NCBI GenBank assembly: GCA_016710075.1
Contig: JADJLO010000002.1
Location: forward strand, 62,001-126,000
Reading direction: 5' to 3'
DNA length: 64,000 nucleotides
DNA from: Acidobacteriota bacterium
GTDB lineage: Bacteria; Acidobacteriota; Blastocatellia; RBC074
The position numbers were made by a program, and so were the translations under genes. The first letter of the stretch is position 1; the number at the start of each line of letters is the position of its first letter. Of the stretch, positions 1 to 10,697 are shown piece by piece. The notes under the pieces are model-generated. The model worked only from the letters and a program-made list of their open reading frames with translations, searched no databases and had not been told where the DNA came from.

Positions 1-154
1 GTACGGTTAAATTCAATTTCTTGTTGATTTGTTTCGATCCCAGAGCAAGGCATTATAAGATAATTGTCTTAAATTCAAAATCAAAACCTGGCGACAGGAA
101 AGCGCTCATCGTAGTTGACCCAACCTTCTGCAAGATGCGCAAGAGAGCATTGCC
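1..154. other. 5' edge, no gene seen
   Basis: AT-rich leader in front of etfB. I see no credible coding frame. A TATAAG at 54-59 with a TTGTTT at 29-34 is a weak promoter candidate, because the 19-bp spacer is longer than usual. Nothing else can be supported here. Confidence 0.3.
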
Positions 155-961
155 GTGAATATCATTGTCTGCCTCAAACAGATTCTCGATCCCGAGATCC
201 CGGTTCGCGATTTCCGGGTCGATAGCGATAAAAAAGAAGCAACGCGCGGATCGGCCAATATGGTCACCAACATCTTCTGTGAGAATGCGCTGGAGACGGC
301 GCTGCAGCTTCGAGAGAAGACGGGCGGAAAGATAACCGCGCTCATCTTCGGCTCGGTTGAGAGTGCGGAAGATTCGCTGCGCAAGGCGCTGGCCATGAAA
401 GCAGATCAGGCGATGATGGTGATCAATGACGGCCATCCGCATCCCGATCCGCTTGCTGTTGCGCAGGTGCTGGCCGCGGCGATACGCAAAACAGGTGAAT
501 TCGATCTGGTCATGGTCGGACGCGAGTCCGGCGACTGGGGCGTAGGCCAGACAGGAGGGCTCATTGCCGAAGAACTCGGCATCCCATGCGTTTCGTTCGT
601 CGATCAGATTGAGTCCGGAGCAGACGGTCTGATCGTCAAACGCCAGACAGACACCGGATGGGAGAAGGCCGGCGCCCGACTGCCTCTCGTGGTTACCGTG
701 ACAAACAACGAATTCAACGTTCCCAGGATTCCCAAGACCCGCGACATTATGATGTCTTCGCGCCAGCCGATTACCAAATTGACGCTTGACGAGATCGGAG
801 TGAACGCGGGGGAAGTCCGCGCCGGCGGCAGCTACTATCAGGTGGTCGATCTGAGCATCCCGGTCAAGGATGTCAATTGCGAGTTCGTCTCCGGTGATAC
901 GCTCGATGAGAAAGTCGGTAATCTGGCAAAGCGCATCATGGATATTGCACAGGCTTTATAA
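155..961 (+). CDS. etfB: Electron transfer flavoprotein beta subunit
   Basis: Beta subunit of the ETF that takes electrons from acyl-CoA dehydrogenases in the cytoplasm. It has 268 aa, normal for EtfB. The N-terminus (MNIIVCLKQILDPEIPVRDF) is typical, the AMP-site segment GRESGDWGVGQTGG lies near residues 123-136, and the signature-like VTNNEFNVPRIPKTRDIM lies near 183-200. The start is a GTG with only a weak purine-rich stretch (aagagag) upstream. First gene of an apparent operon with etfA, an EtfD-type quinone oxidoreductase and two acyl-CoA dehydrogenases, which supports a role in beta-oxidation. Confidence 0.95.
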   Translation: MNIIVCLKQILDPEIPVRDFRVDSDKKEATRGSANMVTNIFCENALETALQLREKTGGKITALIFGSVESAEDSLRKALAMKADQAMMVINDGHPHPDPLAVAQVLAAAIRKTGEFDLVMVGRESGDWGVGQTGGLIAEELGIPCVSFVDQIESGADGLIVKRQTDTGWEKAGARLPLVVTVTNNEFNVPRIPKTRDIMMSSRQPITKLTLDEIGVNAGEVRAGGSYYQVVDLSIPVKDVNCEFVSGDTLDEKVGNLAKRIMDIAQAL

Positions 962-998
962 GCATAAATAGTTATTATCAAAAAATATTGGATCAAAT

Positions 999-1964
999 AT
1001 GAGCAACGTAGTTGTCTGTCTTTTTTCAGCATCCGGGTATGATCGTGCGGCGCAGGGAGTCGCCGGGGCCGGCAGGCGCCTTGCGGACTCTCTCGGCGCA
1101 AAGATGCATATTGTTGCAATAGGCCCAAGCAATCCCGATTTCAACTCTCAGGCGGCAGCCGTTGCGGATTCAGTAATTGTTGCCGACCAGGCTGAGCTTT
1201 CGGAGTATCAGCCGGAGATTTGCCTCGAAGCGCTCAAACAGCTTTGCCGGCCGCTGGAGCCGCGCGCGGTGATTCTGAGCAACGACACATGGAGCCAGGA
1301 ACTGGCGCCGCGACTGGCTCACCGGCTGGGCGGAAGCGCAGCCGGCGACTGCCTCGATCTGACGGTCGTCGATGGTTCGATCCGCATCAAACGCAGCGTA
1401 TACGGAGGCAAGGCGGTCGCGACAATCGAGCTGAAGCGATCACCGGCCGTGGCCTGGGTGCGCTCGCGGGCTTTCGATCCGGCAGCTTTAGCTGCATCGA
1501 CTGGCGAGATAAAACACGCATCTGCCGAAATAAAACCCGATGACCGGACACGGATCGTCGAGCGGAAATCAGAGACTTCCGGCGAAGCCAGACTCGAAGA
1601 TGCCAAATTGATCATCTCCGGCGGCCGCGGGCTTGGCGGACCTGAGCCATTCAAGGATTTACAGGAAGTTGCGGCGATGCTTGGCGGTCAGGTTGGGGCT
1701 TCCCGCGCTGCCTGCGATTCCGGATGGTGTCCGCCTTCGTGGCAAATAGGACAGACCGGCAAGAAGGTCGCCCCGGGACTCTATCTTGCCGTCGCAATTC
1801 AGGGCGCCAGCCAGCATATCGCCGGCATGTCCGATTCGAAAGTAGTCGCTGCCGTCAATATCGACCCCGATGCGCCGATCTTCAAACACTGCAAATTCGG
1901 CATCGTCGAGGATTACAAAAAAGTCATCCCGCTGCTCAAAGAGAAGCTGGCAGCCATGAAATAG
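999..1964 (+). CDS. etfA: Electron transfer flavoprotein alpha subunit
   Basis: Alpha subunit of ETF, carrying most of the FAD site. It has 321 aa, the usual length. The C-terminal FAD domain is classical: SGGRGLG near residue 207, GGQVGASRAACDSGWCP near 230-246, IGQTGKKVAPGLYLAVAIQG near 250-270 and AVNIDPDAPIF near 285-295. It lies 37 bp after etfB in the same direction, with no clear Shine-Dalgarno. Translational coupling or a leaderless-like start is possible. It acts with EtfB and passes electrons to the membrane protein encoded next. Confidence 0.95.
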   Translation: MSNVVVCLFSASGYDRAAQGVAGAGRRLADSLGAKMHIVAIGPSNPDFNSQAAAVADSVIVADQAELSEYQPEICLEALKQLCRPLEPRAVILSNDTWSQELAPRLAHRLGGSAAGDCLDLTVVDGSIRIKRSVYGGKAVATIELKRSPAVAWVRSRAFDPAALAASTGEIKHASAEIKPDDRTRIVERKSETSGEARLEDAKLIISGGRGLGGPEPFKDLQEVAAMLGGQVGASRAACDSGWCPPSWQIGQTGKKVAPGLYLAVAIQGASQHIAGMSDSKVVAAVNIDPDAPIFKHCKFGIVEDYKKVIPLLKEKLAAMK

Positions 1965-1976
1965 AGTTTATATGTG

Positions 1977-2008
1977 AGTAGTCGGTTGGCAGTTGGCGAC
2001 CGGCTACT
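1977..2008 (+). repeat. Hairpin between etfA and etfD, CGGTTG-type repeat (family C, copy 1)
   Basis: AGTAGTCGGT (1977-1986) pairs with ACCGGCTACT (1999-2008) over 10 bp with one G-U pair. The loop is built of GTTGGC words. The same CGGTTG/CAGTTG vocabulary recurs at 5301-5412 and 19171-19204. There is no U-run after it, so it is not a good terminator; it could tune etfA/etfD expression or stabilise mRNA. Confidence 0.5.
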
Positions 2009-2042
2009 ATTCTTTAAACCTCCTCTTTCGTAACCAGGAAAC

Positions 2043-4076
<2,034 letters not shown>

Positions 4077-4120
4077 TTTTATCGTTCAGAGTTCAAATCG
4101 AATCAAGGAGTAAATTAATC

Positions 4121-5296
4121 ATGGATCTTAAGTTAACGGCAGAGGAGATGCGGTTCCGTGACGAGCTGCGAGCCTGGCTGCAAGCCAATGTGCCGCCGCC
4201 GTGGACCGGTACCACTCACGAGGAGGGAAAGGGGCCCTATTTTGAGTTCCTTCGCAAATGGCAGAAGAAGGTTTTTGAAGGAGGATGGACCGGCCTCTCA
4301 TGGCCGAAAGAATTCGGCGGGCGCGGCGCAAGGCTGATCGAGCAGTCGATCTTCCAGGAAGAATGGGCGAGAGCCGAAGCCCCTCCATTGATCAACGTTC
4401 TGGGAATGTCGCTCATCGGGCCGACGATCATTGCCGTCGGAACCGAAGACCAGAAGAAACGATATCTCTCGAAAATTCTGTCGGGAGAAGAGATCTGGTG
4501 CCAGGGATTCTCCGAACCCAATGCGGGCAGCGATGTGGCGGGATTGAGCACCAAAGCGATGATCGATGGTGATCATTTCATCGTCAACGGTCAGAAGATC
4601 TGGACCAGTCTGGCCCACGCCGCCGATTACTGCCTGCTTCTTGTCCGGACGGATCCAACCGCGCCAAAACACAAGGGCATCACCGCGCTGCTCGTCGACA
4701 TGCACAGTCCCGGCGTGACCGTTCGCCCGCTCAAGCAGATGACCGCCGATTCGAGCTTCAATGAAGTCTTCTTCGACAATGTTCGGGTGCCGATGTCGAA
4801 CATCCTCGGCGAAATCAACAGGGGCTGGGGCACCGCCATTGCTACGCTGATGAATGAACGAGCTCACCTCGGCTCGGGAATTTACATTCAATTCAAGAAG
4901 AATTTCGATACTCTCATCTCGCGTTCGCGGGAAACCAGACGCGGAGGACGCGCTGTCAGTCAGGATCCGGTCCTGCGACAGAAGCTGGCTCAGTCTCACA
5001 TCGAGCTGGAGATTTTCCGTCTGACCACAATGCGTGCGCTGAGCAAGATGCAGCACCAAAGCATCCCCGGCCCGGAAGGCTCGATCCTTAAACTGCAGTG
5101 GAGCGAGCTCAACCAGCGGTTGGCGCAGACATCGATGGAGACTCTCGGAGCTCAGTCCCAACTCTGGAGCACGGATGAAGGGCGCTGGGTCTACAACTTC
5201 CTGCGATCGCGCGGCAATACAATAGAAGCAGGCACCAGCGAGATTCAGCGCAATATCATTGCTGAACGCGTTCTCGGTCTGCCGAAAAGTTATTGA
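4121..5296 (+). CDS. Acyl-CoA dehydrogenase
   Basis: 391-aa FAD enzyme oxidising an acyl-CoA to the enoyl-CoA and passing electrons to ETF. All parts of the fold are visible: N-terminal helical domain, the middle-domain FAD/substrate motif GFSEPNAGSDVAGL near 127-140 and GQKIWTSLAHAADYCLLL near 157-174, and the C-terminal motif IEAGTSEIQRNIIAERVLGL near 369-388. A strong AAGGAG lies before the ATG. It is followed by a second, shorter dehydrogenase, a pairing also seen for heteromeric (alpha2beta2) enzymes acting on bulky acyl chains. Substrate cannot be read from sequence. Confidence 0.92.
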   Translation: MDLKLTAEEMRFRDELRAWLQANVPPPWTGTTHEEGKGPYFEFLRKWQKKVFEGGWTGLSWPKEFGGRGARLIEQSIFQEEWARAEAPPLINVLGMSLIGPTIIAVGTEDQKKRYLSKILSGEEIWCQGFSEPNAGSDVAGLSTKAMIDGDHFIVNGQKIWTSLAHAADYCLLLVRTDPTAPKHKGITALLVDMHSPGVTVRPLKQMTADSSFNEVFFDNVRVPMSNILGEINRGWGTAIATLMNERAHLGSGIYIQFKKNFDTLISRSRETRRGGRAVSQDPVLRQKLAQSHIELEIFRLTTMRALSKMQHQSIPGPEGSILKLQWSELNQRLAQTSMETLGAQSQLWSTDEGRWVYNFLRSRGNTIEAGTSEIQRNIIAERVLGLPKSY

Positions 5297-5300
5297 GGGG

Positions 5301-5412
5301 AGTTGTCAGTTATCGGTTGCCGGTTGTCGGTTGAATCCAGCGAAGTGAGAACGATGCGGATTACAACCAATAACCGGCAGCCAATAACCAACAACCGACA
5401 ACTGAAAACTGA
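5301..5412. repeat. Imperfect inverted repeat of CGGTTG/CAGTTG words (family C, copy 2)
   Basis: Fills the gap between two acyl-CoA dehydrogenase genes. The left arm (5301-5338) is made of GTTGTCAGTTATCGGTTGCC-type words and the right arm (5358-5412) is its degenerate complement, closing on GGTTGAATCC / GGATTACAACC. Low-complexity, period about 7-8, able to form a long imperfect hairpin in RNA. Confidence 0.7.
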
Positions 5413-5439
5413 CTACTTATAACTAAAAGCTAAAACATC

Positions 5440-6567
5440 ATGGACTTCGATCTCTCAAAAGCACAAAAACTATTGCAACAATCCTCGCGTGACTTTTTCG
5501 TTCGTGAATGCAAACCCGAGCGAGTCCGCGAATTGATGGCTACTGAAACCGCTTACGATGAAAGCCTCTGGCGCGCCATTGCGGATCAGGGATGGACGGG
5601 ACTGATCATTCCCGAGGAATACGGAGGGTTAGGCCTGGGGCTTGTCGATCTCGTCGCGGTTGTCGAGGAGATGGGGAGAGCCTGTCTGCCGGGCCCTTTT
5701 CTTTCGACTCTCTGGGCGGCGGCTCTGATCGAGCGCGCCGGCAGCGAGGGCCAGCGGAAGCAGTACCTCGAACCAATCTCGGCCGGCGATTTGAAAGCGA
5801 CAGTTGCGCTGCTTGAAGAGGAAGCCGACTGGAATCCTGCCGCTGTCACCATGCGCGCGGAGAAAGACGGCAAGACCTTCAAGCTTCGCGGCCGCAAGGA
5901 ATATGTCACCGATGCCGCCGTCGCCGATGTCATCATCTGCGTGGCGCGAGACAATGATGGTCTCGTTTTTCTCCCGGTCGAAAAGGGCGCCAGGGGAGTC
6001 AAGATCACTCCTATGTCCGGCCTCGATCAGACACGCAAACTCTACAGCGTCGATTTCGACGATGTCGCAATTCAGGAAGCTGATGCGCTGGCGTTTACCA
6101 CCAAACCTCAGGATGCGTTCGAGGCCGCGACTGACATCGCCAATGTCGCCATCTGCGCCGAGATGGTGGGCCTGATGCAATGGACTCTTGACGCGACGGT
6201 TGACTATGCCAAGACGCGCCAGCAATTCGGACGCTCGATCGGCATTTATCAGGCGGTTCAGCATCAGTGCGCCGATATGTATCTCATGACGGAGAGTGCC
6301 CGCTCGGCTGCTTATTATGCCGCGTGGACAGTCTCGGAGAATGACCCGGCCGCAAAACTGGCTGTCTCCGTGGCCAAATCATACTGCTCCGATGGCGCCC
6401 GCGAAGTCGGCAACCGTGGGGTTCAGGTTCACGGTGGCATCGGCTTCACCTGGGAACATAACATTCACCTCTACTACAAACGCGCCAAAAGCTCCGAAAT
6501 CATGTTCGGCGATGCCAATTATCACCGGGAAAAGGTTGCTTCAAAAGTTATTGATGAGGCCGATTAA
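5440..6567 (+). CDS. Acyl-CoA dehydrogenase (second of pair)
   Basis: 375-aa member of the acyl-CoA dehydrogenase family, more diverged than the preceding one. The C-terminal domain is clear: TRQQFGRSIGIYQAVQHQCA near 260-279 and VQVHGGIGFTWEHNIHLYYK near 327-346. The middle domain is weaker (ALLEEEADWNPAAV in place of the usual SEP.AGSD motif), so its FAD contacts may be incomplete. Together with the gene 143 bp upstream it could form a two-subunit enzyme, in which one subunit typically keeps fewer cofactor residues. That assembly is inference. Confidence 0.85.
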   Translation: MDFDLSKAQKLLQQSSRDFFVRECKPERVRELMATETAYDESLWRAIADQGWTGLIIPEEYGGLGLGLVDLVAVVEEMGRACLPGPFLSTLWAAALIERAGSEGQRKQYLEPISAGDLKATVALLEEEADWNPAAVTMRAEKDGKTFKLRGRKEYVTDAAVADVIICVARDNDGLVFLPVEKGARGVKITPMSGLDQTRKLYSVDFDDVAIQEADALAFTTKPQDAFEAATDIANVAICAEMVGLMQWTLDATVDYAKTRQQFGRSIGIYQAVQHQCADMYLMTESARSAAYYAAWTVSENDPAAKLAVSVAKSYCSDGAREVGNRGVQVHGGIGFTWEHNIHLYYKRAKSSEIMFGDANYHREKVASKVIDEAD

Positions 6568-6694
6568 CCGCAACTTTCTCAAAGATTTTGTGACTTTCGC
6601 AACTGACCCGCCGTCTTATGTCCGGCAGCTTATGCCATCTATTGACGTTTTTGCGTCAGCAATGGTCAGGATAAGAAAACTTTAAGGGGGAAAG

Positions 6695-7261
6695 ATGAAG
6701 AAAATATTTGTGAGTGCGACACTTCTCGCCGTGATGATGATCGGGTTGAGTGCAATCAGCTTCGCGCAGGCGAAAGAAGCGGCAAACTTTGCCGGGACCT
6801 GGGCTCTTGATAAAGCGAAGAGTGAAGGGTTGCCGCCGATGATGGCGAATGCAGAAGGTGTCACGTGGGTTGTGACGCAGGATGGCGGTCAGTTGACCCG
6901 CGAGCAGAAGGTTGAGGGCGCCCCGGCGCCTCCAGCAGGTGGCCCCGGCGGCGGTGGCGGCGGCAGAGGCGGCGGCATGGGCGGCGGAGGCCCCATGACG
7001 GTCAAACTCGATGGCAGTGAATCTGTCACGGATGTGCCGCGTATTTCCGGCAAATCCACCACAAAGGTCAAGTGGATGGATGGCGGGAAGATGCTCGAAG
7101 TCAGCACCGTCATGAGCGGCAGCATGGGTGGCAACGATTTCACCGCAACCACGACCGAGCATTGGGAACTGGCCGATGGCGGCAAAACCCTGAAGGTTCA
7201 TCGCACTTCAGAGAGCCCGCGCGGCACCCAGGAATCGAAGATGGTCTTTACCAAAAAGTAA
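6695..7261 (+). CDS. Small secreted protein with Gly-rich linker, unknown function
   Basis: 188 aa with a clear signal peptide (cut near residue 26, SFAQA). The mature part begins FAGTWALDKAKSEGLPPMM, a lipocalin-like pattern common in acidobacterial exported proteins. A Gly/Pro-rich linker (near 78-108) splits two beta-strand-rich halves. A GGGGG Shine-Dalgarno lies before ATG 6695. It is monocistronic, with a strong terminator directly downstream. Function unknown; the fold suggests binding of a small ligand or an envelope role. Confidence 0.75.
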   Translation: MKKIFVSATLLAVMMIGLSAISFAQAKEAANFAGTWALDKAKSEGLPPMMANAEGVTWVVTQDGGQLTREQKVEGAPAPPAGGPGGGGGGRGGGMGGGGPMTVKLDGSESVTDVPRISGKSTTKVKWMDGGKMLEVSTVMSGSMGGNDFTATTTEHWELADGGKTLKVHRTSESPRGTQESKMVFTKK

Positions 7262-7286
7262 TCACCAGTTTTCGGTTAATCAATAA

Positions 7287-7340
7287 AACAGGCGATACAA
7301 TACCGAAACCGGTGATGTATCGCCTGTTCTTGTTTTTTTT
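7287..7340 (+). terminator. Intrinsic terminator after the small secreted protein
   Basis: A perfect 13-bp stem, AACAGGCGATACA (7287-7299) with TGTATCGCCTGTT (7316-7328), and a 16-nt loop are followed by CTTGTTTTTTTT. It lies between convergent genes, 25 bp after the stop of the upstream gene. Confidence 0.9.
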
Positions 7341-7363
7341 ACTGATGCAGGCACAAATCGGCA

Positions 7364-7927
7364 TCAAGACAGTTTCTTGACCAGCCCCTGCATCAGTTTG
7401 AATTCAGGTGTGCCGGCGCTGCAGAGTTCAAAGAGAGCCATTTCGATTGAAGAAATAATCGCTCCCGCCTTTTCGAGGCGGTTGATCGCCACTTCGCGAT
7501 TTCGTGTGAGTCTGGTAGCTATCGCATCGCTCAAAAGATGGACCTGATAGCCGTTGACGAGCAGATCGTGGGCGGTCTGGCTGACGCAGATATGAGCCTC
7601 GATGCCGCAGAGCATGACCTGTTCGATGTGAAACTCGCGCAGCCTTGTGTCGAATTCCTGAACACCGCAGGCAGAAAACGAGAGCTTCTCGATCGGATCG
7701 GCTCCTTCTCTGAAATGCAGGGATACTTCAGAAGCAGTCTGACCGAGACCTTTCGGATATTGTTCGGTAACGATGACCGGTAGATCGAGCAGATTGCAGG
7801 CCTGCACCAGTATGGCTATCCGCTCTGCAACGACCTCGAAATCGGGAATGATCGCTCGAAAACCCTCCTGCATATCGATCAATGCAAGCGCTGTGTTTTT
7901 GCGTTTCAGAAGTGAAGCATGTCTCAT
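7364..7927 (-). CDS. Isochorismatase-family cysteine hydrolase
   Basis: 187-aa cytoplasmic hydrolase of the isochorismatase/nicotinamidase superfamily, close to the short YcaC/ISOC1-like group. The catalytic triad can be read: Asp18 in ALIDMQ, Lys81 in PIEKLSFS and Cys114 in GIEAHICVSQT, preceded by the usual Gly-Ile-Glu. There is no signal peptide. Substrate is unknown (an amide or an enol ether in known relatives). It stands alone, convergent with the gene on the left. Confidence 0.88.
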   Translation of the reverse strand: MRHASLLKRKNTALALIDMQEGFRAIIPDFEVVAERIAILVQACNLLDLPVIVTEQYPKGLGQTASEVSLHFREGADPIEKLSFSACGVQEFDTRLREFHIEQVMLCGIEAHICVSQTAHDLLVNGYQVHLLSDAIATRLTRNREVAINRLEKAGAIISSIEMALFELCSAGTPEFKLMQGLVKKLS

Positions 7928-7934
7928 AGATCAC

Positions 7935-8180
7935 CGTAAAATAGCCGCCTGTCCAGGTCGGGCTTTATTGATCACATCTATTTTCAAACAGTTCGTGACA
8001 ACTGCACGACAATTGATTGCGATATTGCATTTGACAGCAAAAGGGGTTGAAAGGGTCAGGTAAATGGTTCGGGATAACGCAAAGCCCGATCTTTTCAGCC
8101 CCGATAAAGACAGGCTGTCCGGGTTTAGATTACGCAGTTGGGGTGTGATCGTTGGGAGCTCGGACAGCCTTATTTTTTTA
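7935..8180 (+). ncRNA. Candidate small RNA ending in an intrinsic terminator
   Basis: No convincing protein gene lies here. AGGCTGTCCG (8112-8121) pairs exactly with CGGACAGCCT (8161-8170) and is followed by TATTTTTTTA, a plus-strand terminator with a 39-nt loop. No plus-strand gene lies upstream to be terminated, so an independent transcript starting somewhere after 7935 is plausible. The T-run overlaps the stop codon of the opposing nuclease gene. The promoter is not clear (a TTGACA sits at 8031 without a matching -10). Confidence 0.35.
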
Positions 8181-9122
8181 GTTTCCGCTTCTGACGGGAG
8201 TTGCCGCAGGCGGAGTCAGGGCCGGATCGCTCGTCACCCAGGCGGTCCACCATAGATCTCTCAGCATCTGAGTTCCCGCAGCGAGTCTTTCAATCACAAA
8301 TTTTTTATGTTCCGGCGATCGATTCGCAGCGCTGAACGGCTCTTTCTTGTCCAGAATATAAAGCTGTTCGACCAGTGCATTTGAGGATTTGAGAAACTTC
8401 CAGATTTCATCGCGTGGATTTTCGATGAGACGCGCATTCTGGCTGACGGATGGAGCGACGTCATTAAGCTTTATCTGAGCTGCGACAAATTCCTCTTCAA
8501 ACCGGAAATGGATTCCGCGGTCGCGGGTGAAGACCGTGTAGCCATTGGGATTATTTCCGCTCCAGCCGTTGTAATGAATTGTTGTGTGATGCGGGTTTGC
8601 GACATCGCTGACGTAATGTCCGAGAATTCCGGCATCGTTGATGATCCGCTCTTCTATCCAGCGGCGTTTCTTCGAATCCTTCTCGGCACGCCATAATCTG
8701 AATTCAACACGGACAGTCTGGAAAAGTTCGAGGATGCGGTAGGGAACAAATCCGGCCGTAGTAGGTTTTTGTCCGGCCTTGATCATTTCAGATGTGAAGT
8801 CGTAACGATTCATGGCCTTCATCGCCGATGGCGGAACGAGTTCCATATCGAGAAAGTGGTCTGGAGCATAGGCCGAATCCATGGCCCTGTCGATGTTCGA
8901 TTCCGTGCGGTCTCTCCAGCGGTCGGGTTCCGGATTGAGGTAACTCAATCGATCGGCTGACTGACGGAAGAATTTGGGCATCTCCGAGGGAAGTTTCATG
9001 GCGGCTGCGCGGCCGGATATCTCGTGACCCAGTTGCCCCCATCCCCTCACGTCGGATGACCGGAGAAGAAGCATTGAAAGCGCAATCAGGATAAAAACTG
9101 CTGGTCTTAAGGTTTTATTCAT
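8178..9122 (-). CDS. Secreted S1/P1-type zinc nuclease family protein
   Basis: 314 aa with a signal peptide, cut near residue 26. In S1/P1 enzymes the mature N-terminal Trp is a zinc ligand, and here the processed end would start at or near WGQLGHEISG. Other ligand regions are YAPDHFLDME and ILGHYVSDVANPHHTTIHYN (Asp and His cluster, near 170-190). Predicted to cut single-stranded nucleic acid or remove 3' phosphates outside the cell. Last gene of a minus-strand cluster, 3 bp after the PhoD gene, which suggests a joint role in getting phosphate from nucleic acids and esters. Confidence 0.8.
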   Translation of the reverse strand: MNKTLRPAVFILIALSMLLLRSSDVRGWGQLGHEISGRAAAMKLPSEMPKFFRQSADRLSYLNPEPDRWRDRTESNIDRAMDSAYAPDHFLDMELVPPSAMKAMNRYDFTSEMIKAGQKPTTAGFVPYRILELFQTVRVEFRLWRAEKDSKKRRWIEERIINDAGILGHYVSDVANPHHTTIHYNGWSGNNPNGYTVFTRDRGIHFRFEEEFVAAQIKLNDVAPSVSQNARLIENPRDEIWKFLKSSNALVEQLYILDKKEPFSAANRSPEHKKFVIERLAAGTQMLRDLWWTAWVTSDPALTPPAATPVRSGN

Positions 9123-9125
9123 TGT

Positions 9126-10694
9126 TTATTTCTGCGGCGGCAAATCCAGCGAATAGACTTTTCTGCCTTCGATATCGTGAAGGCTGACGCTCATGGTTGC
9201 CGTTTTGCCGTCTATTTTTATCGCTCCGAAAAACTGGAATCCGTCTTTGGGCGATCGGTTCTGTTTCATTCCTTTGGGAATGCCTGTGAATTTTACCTGC
9301 GGGCCGAATGTGTCATCCAGCTCTGCGGGGCCGAAAGTCCCGGCATTCAAAGGGCCTGCGACAAATTCCCAGAAGGGCGAGAAGTCCTGGAACTGAGCCC
9401 GCGCGGGGTCATAAAAATGAGCTGCCGCATAATGTACATCGGCCGTGACCCAGATGATGTTTTTGATGCGGTTGCGTTTGATGAAGCGGAGAAGCTCGGC
9501 TACTTCAAGTTCACGTCCGAGCGCAGGGCCATTGCCATTGGCGAAAGCTTCGAATTTTCCGCCTGCATCTGGCACGACAAGGCCTATCGGCATGTCGCTG
9601 GCAATGACTTTCCACACGGCTTTCGATGTCAGCAGTCGCTGCTTTATCCACTCAAGTTGAGGTGAGCCGAGAAAGGCCGTCTCGTCGCTGATGACCGGTT
9701 GTCTGTTTGGAGTATTCGGTCCGCGGTAGCTTCGTTCGTCGAGCATGATGACATCGACGAGCGGGCCGTAATTGATCGATCGATAGATTCGTTCAGGGTC
9801 ATCGGGGTTGAATCGAATAGGCATGTAATCGAGAAAACCTCTTCTGGCGTGGGCGGCGAGCAGGTCGATGCTTTTGATGTTGTATCGCGGATCGTCGAGT
9901 ATCTGCCCGGGATACCAGTTGTTCCGAACTTCATGATCGTCCCATTGGGCGAGCATCGGTACTTCTGAATTGAACCGGCGCAGGTTCTCGTCCATGAGGT
10001 TGTAGCGATAGTTGCCGCGAAACTCGTCGATGGTTTCCGCGACCTTCGATTTTTCAGGAGTGGTCAGGTTCTTCCAGATGGAGCCATCATCGAGCTTGAC
10101 CTCGGCCTGGATCAGACCGTCGGCATAGATCGAATCGCCGGAATGGATAAAGAGATCGGGCTGGAGCCGGCGCATCGATTCGAAAATCTTCATCCCCCCG
10201 AATTCTTTATTGATCCCCCATCCCTGCCCGCAGACATCTCCTCCAAAGACGAGTGTCAGGTCGCGCCTGTCTTTGGGGAGGGTGTTGAAGCTGCCCCGAA
10301 CGGGCTCGCTGTAAGCTCGTATATCTTTCAGGTCCTGAAATGAAACGCGGTAGAATATTTTCTGACCGGCCGGCAGATCCGTCAGGTCAATTCGTGCGGT
10401 GAAATCGCTCGATTCGATGGCTGCGGGACCGGTGAGGCGCCGGGGATTGCCGAAAGACTCGGTCGTCGAGTATTCGACAATCATTCGTGCGGGCCTGTCG
10501 CTGCGACTCCAGATGATCGCCCGGTTTGAAGTGACATCGCCGCTCTGAACTCCGAAGGGAATTCCGGGACGCGCGGAATCGGAAGTTATGACCGCCGCGG
10601 AATAAGATCCCTTACTGCAGTTGAGCATCGAGGTCGTCGCCAGGCCGCCGGCGGCGATTGCGGCGTTGGAGAGAAAGTCGCGTCTTTTCATCAT
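9126..10694 (-). CDS. phoD: Alkaline phosphatase D family phosphodiesterase (PhoD-like)
   Basis: 522 aa with a Tat signal (RRDFLSNAAIAAGG) and a lipoprotein-like Cys at about residue 26. A fibronectin-like N-terminal domain is followed by the metallophosphatase core: GGDVCGQGWG near 149, HSGDSIYADG near 185, AQWDDHEVRNNW near 253 and TADVHYAAAHFYDP near 407. PhoD enzymes are Fe/Ca-dependent phosphodiesterases/monoesterases exported by Tat. It sits 3 bp from both the PRC-barrel gene and the nuclease gene, so co-transcription is nearly certain. Confidence 0.92.
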   Translation of the reverse strand: MMKRRDFLSNAAIAAGGLATTSMLNCSKGSYSAAVITSDSARPGIPFGVQSGDVTSNRAIIWSRSDRPARMIVEYSTTESFGNPRRLTGPAAIESSDFTARIDLTDLPAGQKIFYRVSFQDLKDIRAYSEPVRGSFNTLPKDRRDLTLVFGGDVCGQGWGINKEFGGMKIFESMRRLQPDLFIHSGDSIYADGLIQAEVKLDDGSIWKNLTTPEKSKVAETIDEFRGNYRYNLMDENLRRFNSEVPMLAQWDDHEVRNNWYPGQILDDPRYNIKSIDLLAAHARRGFLDYMPIRFNPDDPERIYRSINYGPLVDVIMLDERSYRGPNTPNRQPVISDETAFLGSPQLEWIKQRLLTSKAVWKVIASDMPIGLVVPDAGGKFEAFANGNGPALGRELEVAELLRFIKRNRIKNIIWVTADVHYAAAHFYDPARAQFQDFSPFWEFVAGPLNAGTFGPAELDDTFGPQVKFTGIPKGMKQNRSPKDGFQFFGAIKIDGKTATMSVSLHDIEGRKVYSLDLPPQK

Positions 10695-10697
10695 TAT

